64,000 nt of DNA from Ulota crispa (lineage: Eukaryota > Streptophyta > Bryopsida > Orthotrichales > Orthotrichaceae), in assembly GCA_963920765.1 (NCBI GenBank), contig OY987251.1:6574501-6638500 (forward strand), read 5' to 3'. A program made the position numbers and the translations under genes. The notes under the pieces are model-generated. The model was given only the letters and a program-made list of their open reading frames with translations, was not told the DNA's origin and did not search any database. Shown here piece by piece: positions 53,237 through 64,000 of the stretch (positions are counted from its first letter, which is position 1; each line of letters starts with the position of its first letter).

Positions 53237-55652
53237 CGCCAGGCCATTTCAAGATTTTTTGGTGGTTAATACCTGAGTAGGTGTTGGATACAAATGCTTT
53301 GTATGGCTTTGAAACTCACAGTTGCTATCCATGGACCGGCAACTTTCCTTGAAGCCTCACTGGTACGTGTTTCATGAACCTTATATCTGTGTGTTATGCT
53401 AGCTTATCTATTATTTCGTAGAGCAGCCAAATCTTCTTCACATCACGCATGAATTCTGAACTTTGAAATGACGGGGTCTAGTAGTTGGTCAAGCTGCTCT
53501 GGTTTAGTTAATCAATATTGAATGATGCATCATATGATTCATCTTTTTAATTGTTGGGCACAATTAGTGTACCAACCAATCCTAGGGCTATTGAAGTGTC
53601 AATCATCACTAGTGTAAAGACCTTGTGGTTGGTACTGAACAATGCATGCCATTGGCCAAAAAAACTGAAGTAATGCGCAGCTTGAGAAGTAGCGTGCGTA
53701 GCAGTGTTCGAACCAATTTATCTTGGTCTTTTGATACTGATGCTAAGTTCTCCGTCTTCGTGACATTTTAACTTGTTATATATGATATCTGCTGAGAGTT
53801 ACTCTTCTGAATCATTATGTTATGTGCAGTCAGTATTTGAAGCAGTACTCAGCAAAGTATGGTGGCCGAAGGAGTATCCAACATTTGTTTGCTCGAACCG
53901 AAGAATTCTTGAATGATCAAACGACAGAGGACACTGAGTTGTTCTCAACATAGGAAATAGAATTGCATACTATTTAAGATGGAATTCTGACACTAGAGCC
54001 GGGAATTATCTGTAGATACTTGGTCACTGCTCTCTTAAACAGGGTGCCAAGCATGAGGTAGATGGGTTGAATTTAATTGCAACGGTGTAACCTGCTGTTT
54101 GCAAATTTTAGTGATTCTAGGCAAGAAATTTTGAGTAACGATGGCATTCAACGTATCCTAAGCATGGATTCGCCCGTGGAATGCTTAATCCACCATGATC
54201 TCTTTGTAAGGTTGTTAGAGAGCTTTATCAGATTTCTGCACGTATTATATTATGCGTTTGGGATAAGGATGTATATATATTTACTGAAGCTGTTTATGTT
54301 GCTGCCAATGAACGAATTAAACTTGTGCATGAAAAGGCATGTGTGTAACGGTGGTGCAGGTGAAGGTGCTACTCATCTTAATAATTGGAAATTCCTCAGG
54401 TCTTAATCACTGCAAGTAGAATATGCAAATCGCCTTCTAAGGATTTTTGAAACTTCTTTTTATACTTAAACAGCAAAGATCTGACACAGTCTCAACTCCA
54501 GAAATTGGGTCCGCTGTGGCCAATCCTGGCTTAGGGTCTTTGTCACATTTTTCTAACATGAGATTTTTTGAATTCAAAAGAACATCATTCAAAGGTGAAA
54601 AACCCTTCACCATGAGGACAAATTGAAAACTATAAGCACATTCTGTTGCAACATGGACACTTCTCTCTCAACATGTTGCCATGTTCAATGTAATTGCATC
54701 ACTAAGTATTTCTAATGTAAAATTTGCAAAAAAAAAATAGAGAATGTTCTATTATTATAACTAGAACCTAAAGATTTGTGTTTTGAGAAAACTAAAATCC
54801 TCTCTTCCACTAAATTTCTTGTTTCCTCATCTATTATTACGACAATGCAATATTTGCAAAAATATTGACACCATTTGTTAAAATATATATATATAGAGAA
54901 TTTTCAAATTCATGTTTCATATAGAAATCAGTTATTTAGTTTTTCTGTTTGGTTTGTTTGGTTTGTCTTTATAGCACTTTGAGAATGTCAAAACCGCTTG
55001 AGCAAAATTCTTTGCATTTTTGGTTGCCCTTACTTCTGAATATAACAATTAGAAATTGCTGAGTGGTGTTACGCTATATAAAGTAACTCTTGCTAGCAAA
55101 AAAGACATGTGATATAATGTTGTTCAAAATACGTTTTTGTAGGCTAAGAATCTCACACACGGACAATCTCACTTGTGCGCCACTAGATACTGGAGCTAAG
55201 GTAGACAGACCCATACCCAATGATTTAAGGGTTTGGGGTATTGCAAAGTCTTGAAAAGTTAAGGCAAAAGATTTGTAGGGTTAGTCATTCAACAAGCTAT
55301 TATGGAACGTCATTTTTGTGGAAAAATATATTGTAGAATATTTTATATTAAATGGCAGAATTACAACTCATAGGGTCCCTAAAAGCAACTCTAAACTAAC
55401 CTTGAAACTGCTTGGGTGTGTTCCTATAACGGCACTTGACAGTCCCAATCCCAACCTTCTCCAAACTAGCCAGTTAACATGTGGCAAGATTTGCTTGTGC
55501 AAATAGTGTTTACTGCTCCACTTTGAGTCCAATAATGTATGGTGGTGATACCCTCAAATCTAGGGTGTGGATTTGGGAGCTGCTCAAGAATGGGTGTGTC
55601 TACCTCACACCCTTCTTCCCAGTAAAAGTGAGAATGCCCTTGCCTGGGACTC
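53237..55652. other. GFA2 3' region and intergenic DNA
   Basis: The first few hundred bases are GFA2 3' untranslated sequence. A donor-like CTG|GTACGTG near 53361 and an acceptor TGTGCAG near 53829 could mark a 3'-UTR intron. Beyond 54.4 kb the DNA is AT-rich with no coding exon that I can support. Confidence 0.45.
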
Positions 55653-55655
55653 TTA

Positions 55656-56258
55656 GGGCATCTCCACCGGTCCGGGCTCTTTCAAAAATTTCCATTTGTT
55701 TTGGCGAGGCCTCAAGCCCCTTGATCTCTACCAATGCTCTTCAAAAAGGTGGCCTTACACTCCAACACACCCCATAAATAAGCAATTGATCACTTATCAA
55801 GGAAAATAGAGGATAAAACTTACTAAACTTAGGGTGAATAGTGGCTTGAAGAGTGGCTTGCTAGACTTGCTACACTGAATATTGCGTTGAGGTTGCCCCA
55901 CACTAATTTCTTGACATTTTGCACTATATAAATATTTATTGTTGCTACAGTAATTTTCATCAAAAACTACTGCAATAAATAGCTTATAATGGGCTTGTCA
56001 ACAACAATGAATTTGTAAAAAGACAAACTAACAACTTCCCAATCACAAACCATGTGAAATCCAAATATTTAGAGAATTACATGTGCCCTCAAGTGATCAA
56101 ATGATGAGTCATGAGATAACTTACCGTGGTAAGGCAACCCAATTGTCAAGGCAATCTTAATGCAATATTCATTGTGGAACAAAAAATTTGAGAGGATTTT
56201 GAAAGGGGCCTCAACACTTTTCATCCACTTTGAAAGTGAGCCACCGGCGGAGATGCCC
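55656..56258. mobile_element. PIF/Harbinger-like MITE with TTA duplications, hosting another MITE
   Basis: Ends GGGCATCTCCACCGG and the inverse CCACCGGCGGAGATGCCC, flanked by TTA at 55653-55655 and 56259-56261. Related ends occur at 40127. A CACTGAATATTGC-family element is inserted at 55873. The right end is 212 bp before the next gene's start codon. Confidence 0.8.
55873..56174. mobile_element. CACTGAATATTGC-family MITE nested in PIF-like MITE
   Basis: Ends CACTGAATATTGCGTTGAGG and the inverse AATGCAATATTCATTG. Left flank TA, right flank TG. This uninterrupted copy is the reference that reveals the insertion site of the MITE at 6576. Confidence 0.72.
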
Positions 56259-56470
56259 TTACCCTACACATTCAGGAGGTCTCGCAACTGGGACGGTACC
56301 GCCACCGGTACCGCCACCGGAGAACTCTGACCGTCTCCCCATTCACCGCCGTCACTTCTCCGCTACTCCATTCTCTACATAACACACGACATCGCCATTC
56401 TAGGGTTTCTTCGACACCATCTCCACTTACCTTCCATCAATCCGGAACAAAACCACAGAATCCCGAAGCC

Positions 56471-58290
56471 ATGTGGACTACTAAACTTACTGCTTACACT
56501 CCGCCCCTTCTACTCCACCATGCTCACCACCGATGCACTTCCATTTCAAATCCCTCGCCACAAACGCACCACATCCCTTCCACACAAGGTAATCAAATCC
56601 CCATCCCCGGAGCTAGAATAAGCCAAAACATATGAGAACATTGCTTTCAAATCGTTCGAGATTGTCACATCATTCGAGATTGTTGCATTATTCGAGATTG
56701 TTGCATTGTAACAGAGAGAGAGATGAGTGTGTTTTGCAGGGGTGATTAGGGCACAAGCAGTAGCCAGCGGAGGTGGAGATGCAGACGTGAAAGTGGAGCT
56801 TCGGACGTGCCGCAATTGTAAGGGAATGTACAATCCATTGGACAATCATCCCCGTGCTTGTCGATTCCACACTGCTCACTTTGGAGGTTTGTCAAAATGC
56901 AATCTGGTTTTCGCTCGTCGAAATTGGTTTTAAACCTTTTATAGAGACACTTTAACAATTTTTATGGAAATTTTCTTCTGTTAAGTTTTGAGTTTTTGTT
57001 TTGGCCGAGACACGCAATGTTCTCTGCTGCTTCTGTTGATATAAATTTTAGCCCTGCCATTTCACATAACGTAATCAATTTGAATTGCTGTTTTTAAAAC
57101 CGCAATCGTTGGGGGATTAATTCGCCGTGGAAATCGCTTTCAAACCTTTTATAGGGATGCTTTATCTATTCCTTATGGAGATTTTGTTCTGTTAAGTTTC
57201 AAGTTTTTGTTTTGACCGAGATATGTGATGTTTTTTTTATATAAATTTTAGTCCTGCCATTTCATATAACGTGATCAGTCGAATTGCTGTTTTTAAAAGT
57301 TTAATACTCAGTTGTTGAGGGATTAGTTCGCCATGGAAATCGCCTTAAACCTTCATAGGGGCAATGATTTTTCTGTAACAATTCCTCATGGAGATTTTCT
57401 TTTGTTCGATTCTAAGTTTTTGTTTGACCGAGACACGCAATGCTCTCCGCTGCTTCTGATGATGTAAATTTAGCCTGCCATTTCACATAACGTGATCAAT
57501 CGAATTGGTATTTTAAAACCTAAAACTCGGTCGTTGAGGGATTGTTTAGATGCTCTTTTAGATTTAAGGTGGTATGCTCTAAAACTGTCACTTTAAGGGC
57601 TGGTCTGCTTTTTCATGGTCTTTTCAAGACATGAAGATTTATTTGTCTAATTTTTACACAAAGAAGAATGGATGCTAAATGTAACACAATTATTTTCATG
57701 TTTTTTGAAGCGTTAATAAATCATTGAATAATTTTCAAAGTTTTCTGTTGTAGACATCTATTTGTGATTCGAAGTCTCCCATAAATTGTCCCCCTACAAC
57801 TAGGGATGAGGAGAAATTGAGGAGTATGATTGACTCTTGCAATAGAATACACCTTTTGTTTTATGACTTAGAGGGGTCCATTCAAAGACCACTTCATATC
57901 CATTCTTGAGAACTGAGGAGTATGATTGACTTTTGCAACAGAACATACGTTTTTTCTATGATTTAGAGGGTTCCATTCAAGGACCGCTTCATATCCATTC
58001 TTGAGCTACTTATGGATTCATTCCTGAGCTACTTATGGGATGCTTTATCAGAGAGGGTCGCAATTAGAGCACACTACCTTGCTTTAATTTTTTCGAAACT
58101 TCTAGTACCTAAGAGTCAGACTGTTTCTGTGGCAGGAGAGACGAAGAGGAAATTTGAGAGTGTTCATACGGGCGGCACGATGGATACGGTCGGGGGTGGG
58201 GAAATCATGCAGTACTGGCATTGCTGCGGCGTTGCTGATGCATTTGACCCCGGTTGTGAAGCTGCTCCACATATGTCGTATGATGATTAG
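56471..58290 (+). CDS. Conserved Cys/His-rich plant protein, probably plastid, function unknown
   Basis: Exons 56471-56588, 56740-56886, 58136-58290; 139 aa. I recognise this as a conserved plant protein but know no function. The first 45 residues are rich in Thr, Ser, His and Pro with no acids, and VIRAQA at 42-46 looks like a stromal processing site, so a plastid location is likely. The mature part has C63xxC66, H76, C80 and H83 (RTCRNCKGMYNPLDNHPRAC), then HTAHFGGETKRKFESVHTGG, YWHCCG and FDPGCEAAPHMSYDD at the C terminus. The Cys/His spacing suggests metal binding (inference). Intron 2 (1.25 kb) consists largely of tandemly duplicated segments. Confidence 0.82.
56925..57545. repeat. Three tandem copies of a 207-210 bp unit in an intron
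   Basis: Each unit runs AAATYG...AAACCTTTTATAG, GAGATTTT(C/G)TTCTGTT, GTTTTTGTTT, CTGCCATTTCACATAACGTG and ends GAGGGATTAATTCGCC or a variant. Copies begin near 56925, 57130 and 57336 and differ by scattered substitutions and small gaps. The first copy starts at the tail of exon 2's donor region. Confidence 0.85.
57815..58036. repeat. Two-copy tandem duplication, unit about 95 bp, plus a 23-bp repeat
   Basis: TGAGGAGTATGATTGACT occurs at about 57819 and 57914 with the following 80 bp repeated, ending TTCATATCCATTCTTGAG. The second copy is followed by TTGAGCTACTTATGGATTCA and a further CTGAGCTACTTATGG, a shorter tandem repeat. Confidence 0.8.
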
Positions 58291-58697
58291 ATTAGGGTTG
58301 GACTTTTCCTTATTCTTTCATGATTCAGTTTCTTTCTGTACACCTGATTTCAGCTTGTATTATAAATTCCTATGTCTGCTCTTGCTGGTATTGTACCAGT
58401 ATGCCATTTCAGCTCACTGCTGTTTTTGTTTTTGGTTTGATTTTTTATTTCGACTGTCTCTGAAATAGCATTTGCTGTTCTGATCAGCGAGTTGTCATTA
58501 GGGTTGGACTTATACTTATTCTTTCATGATTCAGCTTCTTTCTGTACACCTGATTTCAGTTTGCAATATAGATTCCTATGTCTACTTTGCTGGTATTAGT
58601 ATGTCATTTCATTTCACTGCTGCTTTTGTATTTTTGGTTTGGTTTTTATTTCAACTGTCTTTGAAATAGCATTGGCTGTTCTGATGGGCGAGTTTCC
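58291..58697. repeat. Two-copy tandem duplication, unit about 207 bp, after the stop codon
   Basis: ATTAGGGTTGGACTT is at 58291 and 58498. Both copies carry TATTCTTTCATGATTCAG, TTTCTGTACACCTGATTTCA and TGAAATAGCATT. The duplication begins one base after the stop codon, so it spans the 3' untranslated region and could duplicate the polyadenylation region. Confidence 0.87.
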
Positions 58698-60900
58698 AAG
58701 ATTGGTCAGTTGTGTTCTGGAAGTTTTTAGAGCCAATTGCTTCATAGTGGTTGTAGAGTTAACTGTTGCATGAAGGGAATAACTTAGAGCTAGTTGCTTA
58801 ATGTTAATACCTGTTCTACTGCTAGCTCGTGTTTGCAGGAGATCAATCAAGTTTATGGAAATCAGGAGACAGGAAATGAGCGTCCTTTCAAGACTTCACT
58901 AAAGAACTTGCCTAATTTATATATACACTTTGGATGACGTTAGACAGGTTTTGGGATAGTTCGTCCATTCAGAAAGCAAAGCAAAACATTAGCTACCAAT
59001 AACTTTCTCATTGAGAACATGAGAGTTGCATCTGAGCTTTAGTTTGGCATTTTTCATCCAGTTTTTCAAATCTCTGACGTGAACATTGTTGCTGGGTTTT
59101 CAATTCCGCTACCTGGTTTTGTTACAGTGACGTATATAGGACTATTGACTTTCAAATCCTTTTTACACAAGCAATTCCTCACCAAATCTAAATCTAGCAT
59201 GCACCTCAGGTAGAGAGTGTGTTAAAGATGCCGTAATCCTCAAATAGAAAGTGTGTGTAAAGAGTGCATGAGAGATGTTGCATTACAAAAGATGTGCCAC
59301 CAAGTTGCTATTAGAGGAGCAATAAAAGGTTGTGGCCACAACAATATTGAGAGAACAAGTGCTAGAGGCAAACCACAGCTTTACACTAATTAGACCTCAT
59401 TAATCTAAAATTTACCCAAATTTGATTGAAGGGATCTTGCCCTATTCAAACTCTCATTTTAATTGATTTTTTTTTTATAAATACCGAAGTATTTTGTAAT
59501 CCTTTGATAAATACTCTTGATTTTTTTCAATTGCAAGGATACCCTTTAGAGTATAATGGTTGCAAAGAGATTATGGAATGACTTGCTTGCGCTTTTGGTA
59601 ACAAGAACTTTGACCTTAGTGTTGTCAAGTTCTTTTTGTTTGGGGCCACATAGCATTGGCTCATGTGTATAACAACATCCAAGTTGCAATTTTGCATAGA
59701 CAAGTGTTAGAGCTACTTGCTATGTGGCTAAACAATGAAAACCAAGACATTTCTTGTTGCTACATGAAGTGCACATCCCATTGTTGCCATGCATGTACGT
59801 ATGCAAGCAATTTGTATGTGACAAATAGGAGTATTGATAATTCTTCCCTATCTGCAAACCCAAACTCCACAAGGGTATCCTTGCAATCTCCAAAATACCA
59901 AGGGTATCCATCATAATATTGCAAAATACTAGGGTGTCTATCAAGGCATTTTTTTTGGCCTTGACACTTTTTGCTAGTTCACAGATGTCCACAAGTTAGT
60001 GGGTAATAAAACGAGGGACTGGCCCACATTTGTTTAGGTTGGCAAATTTATCACCAGTTTGGTTGCCATTTGCCAAAAAAAATGCCCTAGTGTCTATTCA
60101 CTTTGTATCATGAAATAACTTGTGTCCTAATTTAGAGAAGAAGGATAATCCAAGATGTCCAAGTACTAAGAGAGTTTACAATCAACCTCAAAAACTTCAT
60201 TATTGAGACTCACAATGTCTTTTGTTTCCAGTGTTGACCACTTGTTTCCCCCACTCATCCTACAAAGTAAACTAACTTCCAACCAATGACAAGTTTCCTT
60301 ATTTGCAAAGCAATTAGATTCTCAATCATTGACTATTCAACCTATTTTGTAAAAAAGATGTAATATTTGAAAAAATTGTTGTGCACTAAGAAAATGCAAA
60401 GTTTGTTGTATCAAGGAGAATATTTTGACTAGTCCATGCATTAGTTGCTCCCTTTTCATCCAAATGTCCTCCTAACCTAGTGTTTTACGTAACACCTGAG
60501 AATTTTTTTAACTTCACCAACTAGAATCTAACTTTTTGTATGTCCAATGGAGTGCACAAGATATTTTCTATATTTACACTATAATGTATTGTTTTTAAAA
60601 AAGTTGTAAATTTTGATTGGTTAACCCCTGAATGACCCATCGGCCATCTGTGTCCATATGTACAGCCGTATTTGAGCTGCTATGAGGGCTTTCCAAAAAA
60701 AATTATGTACCCACCATCGTACAACCCTTCAATATGTATTGATTGTAACACTTAATTTCCAGCAAATTCAAACTTCTGAATATTAATTGCAATTGTATTT
60801 GGTACCGTATCTCTAGAGCCCAATCCAGCAAGTTTCAAATTCAACTGGTTTATTTCAATTTGACTCGGCGGACAATACACTAAATATCGGTTCTCACCGG
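58698..60900. other. Intergenic DNA, no gene seen
   Basis: A TTAACCCCTGAATGACC at 60621 looks like a TTAA-element left end without a clear right end. GGGTGGAGATGCTCTAA at 60925 resembles the end of the GGGCATCTCC family. No coding exon is supported. Confidence 0.5.
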
Positions 60901-61105
60901 AGTACCGGACCGTGGTTTACAGGGCGGGTGGAGATGCTCTAATCAATGCGCACTTCTTTATCCAAAACTTTGAAAATGCGGTGGAGAAATCAACGTGGAC
61001 ACATTTTGTGGCTCGCGCTTTCAACAGATTCTCAGCGCTCGGCCTTCGTCCCGGCACACCTCGTTCGCTCCGCTCGCGTACTTCGGAATTTCGCAGGCAG
61101 CGGCG

Positions 61106-62063
61106 ATGGAGAACATCACGGCCAACGAAGTGGCAGGATTGGGAGTGGGAGCTCTCTTGCTGGCTGCTGCTCTCGCCACGCCCAAGGTCGATGCCTTCAT
61201 CGCTCGCGCCCAACGCAGGTACCAACACCGCCCCCCCCCCCCCCCCCCCCCCCCGCCCGTTCGTCCCCCACACCCTAAACCCTGGTCTTCCCCTCCGTCT
61301 CCGCCTTGATGCTTTCCAATTCTTCTATGAATCTCGATCGCAAAATCTGCAACAGGGACAAAGTTCGGCAACAAGCACCGCTTACTACTTGGCAGCATGA
61401 TCCTTTCTACTTTTGTAACGCTTCAGGGGACAAAACAGATGGCTCTCTGCACGCTGTATAGTACAAAAGCCTTCCAATTGTGCGATGTTAACGAATAGCG
61501 TCATTGTTTAAATTCGACCTTCAATCTCAAACCCTAGTCTGCGCACATTTTTGTACTCCCCCTCGTTCTTGACCTAATTTAGGCGTTATTGTTTAAATTC
61601 GACCTTCAATCTCCAACCCTAACTTTCGCTGTTTTTTGGTCCCCCTCGTTCTTGACCTAATTGAGGCGTTGTTGTTTACATTCGACCTTCAACCTCAAAC
61701 CTTAGCCTGTGCATATTTATTTGTCTCCTCCTTTCTTGACCTAATTTTGACCTTGACGTGTTTTTCGAGTGCAGGGAGATGAACTTGTGTGCGGAGTGTG
61801 GCGGTGTGACGAGAATTCCGTGTGTGAGGTGCAAGGCTCGTGGCACTGTCAACGACAGTCTGTTCGGGAGCGGTAAATCAGTGATGTGTTCTGCTTGTCG
61901 AGGCAAAGGCAATTTTCCATGTCCTTGCTGTTGTGGGAATAAATCTTCTTCTTCTTCCTCGTTGGTGCATTTTTGGGGATTGTGTTGTAACCTTTGTGGT
62001 GTGGTCAGTGAAGCTTCTTGCTTATGGTTTTCTTACTTTGAGATGAGTGACTTGTGCTTGTGA
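61106..62063 (+). CDS. FIP: FIP-like thylakoid protein with DnaJ-type zinc finger
   Basis: Resembles plant FtsH5-interacting protein (FIP) and kin. Exons 61106-61218 and 61775-62063; 133 aa. MENITANEVAGLGVGALLLA starts a membrane segment (about 9-24), followed by ATPKVDAFIARAQRR, a family hallmark. The finger has four CxxC pairs: C43/C46, C54/C57, C76/C79 and C87/C89-C91, with KARG and CRGKG resembling DnaJ CxxCxGxG units but not all complete. The last 40 residues (Ser run, then Cys/Trp-rich) are unlike the family and may be intron read-through, so the 3' end is uncertain. In-frame sequence upstream of the ATG is open (SARPSSRHTSFAPLAYFG) but lacks an ATG before a stop; an unseen upstream exon with a transit peptide is possible. 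The intron opens with a 24-C run. Confidence 0.68.
61231..61254 (+). repeat. Poly-C run of 24 next to a splice donor
   Basis: An uninterrupted run of 24 C starts 12 bp after the FIP-like exon 1 donor (GT at 61219). Length at such runs is often misread in sequencing. Confidence 0.95.
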
Positions 62064-64000
62064 TCTCCCTTTTTTACAATTTTTTGCATTCTTATTCCGT
62101 GGTTTTTAGGGTTAGGGTTTCCTGGTGTGTGTGTTTAGTATGTGCAATGGTTTCTGCATTGGTATATTGCATTGCATGCAAAGAGACATTTTAATTATTG
62201 GAGTTAACTTGTAGCAAGTCTACCTTTTTGAAAGGAGGTATGTGGTTCTCACATTCCTGTGGATTGCCTTGTATGGTTTCTAATGCACAGGTTTATTTTG
62301 AACTACGGATTGGAATTTACTTATTATTTCTTCTATGCTGTTTGGGCCACTTAATTTTGAGCAATTCTTTTTATAGAGCCAATCATTATGCATCCAACTG
62401 TTTTAAATTTAATGGATTTTTTAATAGGAATATCACTAGAGTCACTCTTATGACAAGTAAGCTGCCCACCTTATCCTGGAACCCAGGGTAAGTAACTTAA
62501 AGTACATGGTACCAATTTAAGTAGATTATTTTGTAGTGCGTCGTGTTGATGAGTAACAGTGAAAGTCCCATACATTGTTCTCATTATTCAAACAATAAGG
62601 CATTGCTTTAATCAATTTTGTATGTGTAAAGATGTAGAGACACTCAAATGTGCCACCTTAAAATTGTCAGACAATAGCAACTTGTTGATGTAGCCCACCA
62701 AAACATTCAGATGTCTTTCTTGGTTTATCTAACTTTGAGCCTTACCTAGTTTTTGCATAACGTGTTTTTTGGGGGAAGGTTGGTTTGGTCATAGTTTAGC
62801 AACTAAGTTCACAATGCATGGAGTACAAACCGTTTACTCAAGATAATGATACATTAGTCTTATAGAGGGTGGTCACATCATACTATGGCCTCAATTATTG
62901 AAGGTCGGGTTATAACAATACAAAAACGGCAGTCTAGGATGGTCTTTTGTGGAAGATAAGTGGTGGCACTAAGCATGAATACCTTGAATTTTTAGACATC
63001 TTTCTATTTGTTTCAATTGTTGTCTCCAAATTGCCACCTTTGAATGGTAGAAATCTTATCTTCAGTAAGACAATGCATGGACCCTTGTCACCCAATACTA
63101 CAAAAGTAAATTTTTACATGTTTATCCATTCTAAATTGGTTGCTTCAACTCGTGTGTTCTTTAGAAATGCACATCAGCCTGATTTATCTTTGGTTATTTT
63201 ACAAAATCATCTCTACCAATGTCTATAGTTAGAATTTTATTATCACTTCATGTGATTTATATCACAAAAAATAGAGTTTTTAAAATAAGCAACTATGCCA
63301 CAAAAGGCTTTGTCCCTATGGTTTAGAACCAATAAAGTTTAAGATGAATGTTTGAAAACCTAAGCCCCTTTTAGCTATTGGAGGATTTATTTGTAGTCTT
63401 TAGTACAAAGCTTCCAAAATCCGTCCAATAATTTTCAAAAATCCCTTGGAGTAAAACAAAGATGAGCATGGGTTACACTAGTACTCACAAAACCAAAACC
63501 AATTATAGATGAGGGTACAAGGTTTAGCGAATTGAGCACATAAATTCTTTCAAATGTATTCAATACAAATTTATAATTTTCTTTTTGCAACGACCATCAA
63601 CTTTATTCAACAATAATTAGATGTTTTAGCTGCACCTTTGTATTCCAACGCTTATACACTAAATTCAAAAAATCTTCCACAAATCATTGTTGTGCGCTTA
63701 TGGACAACATAATGCTTCTAAGGTAGGCGCACCCATAAGTATGGAAATAAGGGTTTTGGAGTAGGTAAAACAACAGACTAACTTTGAAAAAAATATTGTA
63801 AGTTAGGAAGTGGAAACCAAAAATATTGGCATCAATTTCAAGGTTCCAAGTGCAAGCATTTGTTCACAAAGATTTTTCAAGTCCAAAATCACTGAAATTG
63901 TAGGAATCATGTGTAAGAGATGCTAAAAACAAGGCTTGTTGGTTCTTAAATGTGAGATGGGTACTCAAAACTGTCATGCCACTCACCCCCAACCATCACT
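62064..64000. other. Downstream and intergenic DNA, no further gene seen
   Basis: The first part should be the 3' untranslated region of the FIP-like gene. The rest is AT-rich with short open frames (62198-62491, 62947-63228) that match nothing I recognise. Confidence 0.45.

Noticed and set aside
53700-53725. tRNA-like GTTCGAACC word
   Set aside because: No acceptor stem, anticodon arm or A box around it.
60912-61400. Proline-rich protein reading through the poly-C run
   Set aside because: It reads through a good splice donor (CAG|GTACC) into an intron; the family-like protein continues at 61775.

Overview
The window looks like nuclear DNA of a green plant (streptophyte), probably an early-diverging land plant. 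Genes are split by many GT-AG introns, lie in AT-rich DNA full of short inverted-repeat transposons (MITEs), and encode plant-type proteins: a jasmonate-pathway OPR, a TPX2 with repeated plant-type modules, a GILP-like LITAF protein, a thylakoid FIP-like protein and GFA2. The species cannot be fixed from sequence alone. I see no operons, phage, CRISPR arrays, rRNA genes or convincing tRNA genes. Exon models were built by hand from splice signals, reading phase and remembered family sequences; every multi-exon model keeps frame through to a stop.

Layout. 1-4.36 kb: AT-rich DNA, a degenerate minisatellite, a TTAA-type MITE and the OPR upstream region. 4.36-11.52 kb (+): OPR3-type 12-oxophytodienoate reductase in six exons, with introns largely made of MITEs. 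12.88-17.49 kb (-): UTR2/UTR4-like nucleotide-sugar (SLC35B-type) transporter in eight exons, one with a GC donor. 17.5-28.1 kb: gene-poor, with a 286-bp tandem duplication, MITEs and two minisatellites. 28.13-30.31 kb (+): GILP-like LITAF-domain protein. 32.23-38.20 kb (-): TPX2 spindle assembly factor, 21 exons. 38.2-42.1 kb: tandemly duplicated TPX2 upstream DNA and a nested MITE cluster. 42.16-42.91 kb (+): intronless AlkB-like 2OG-Fe(II) oxygenase. 43-47 kb: MITE-rich, with one element hosting two others. 47.39-53.24 kb (+): mitochondrial DnaJ/Hsp40 (GFA2), 18 exons. 56.47-58.29 kb (+): conserved Cys/His-rich, probably plastid, protein of unknown function. 61.11-62.06 kb (+): FIP-like membrane protein with a DnaJ-type zinc finger. 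The rest is intergenic.

The genes do not form one pathway; they are ordinary unlinked plant housekeeping and signalling genes. The most unusual content is the transposon landscape. At least six terminal-inverted-repeat families are present. One (ends AACACCATATTC) makes exact 4-bp target duplications in six copies, and two of those insertions can be checked inside this window against related uninterrupted sequence. Several insertions are nested, which gives a relative order of activity. No new enzyme or defence system was found.
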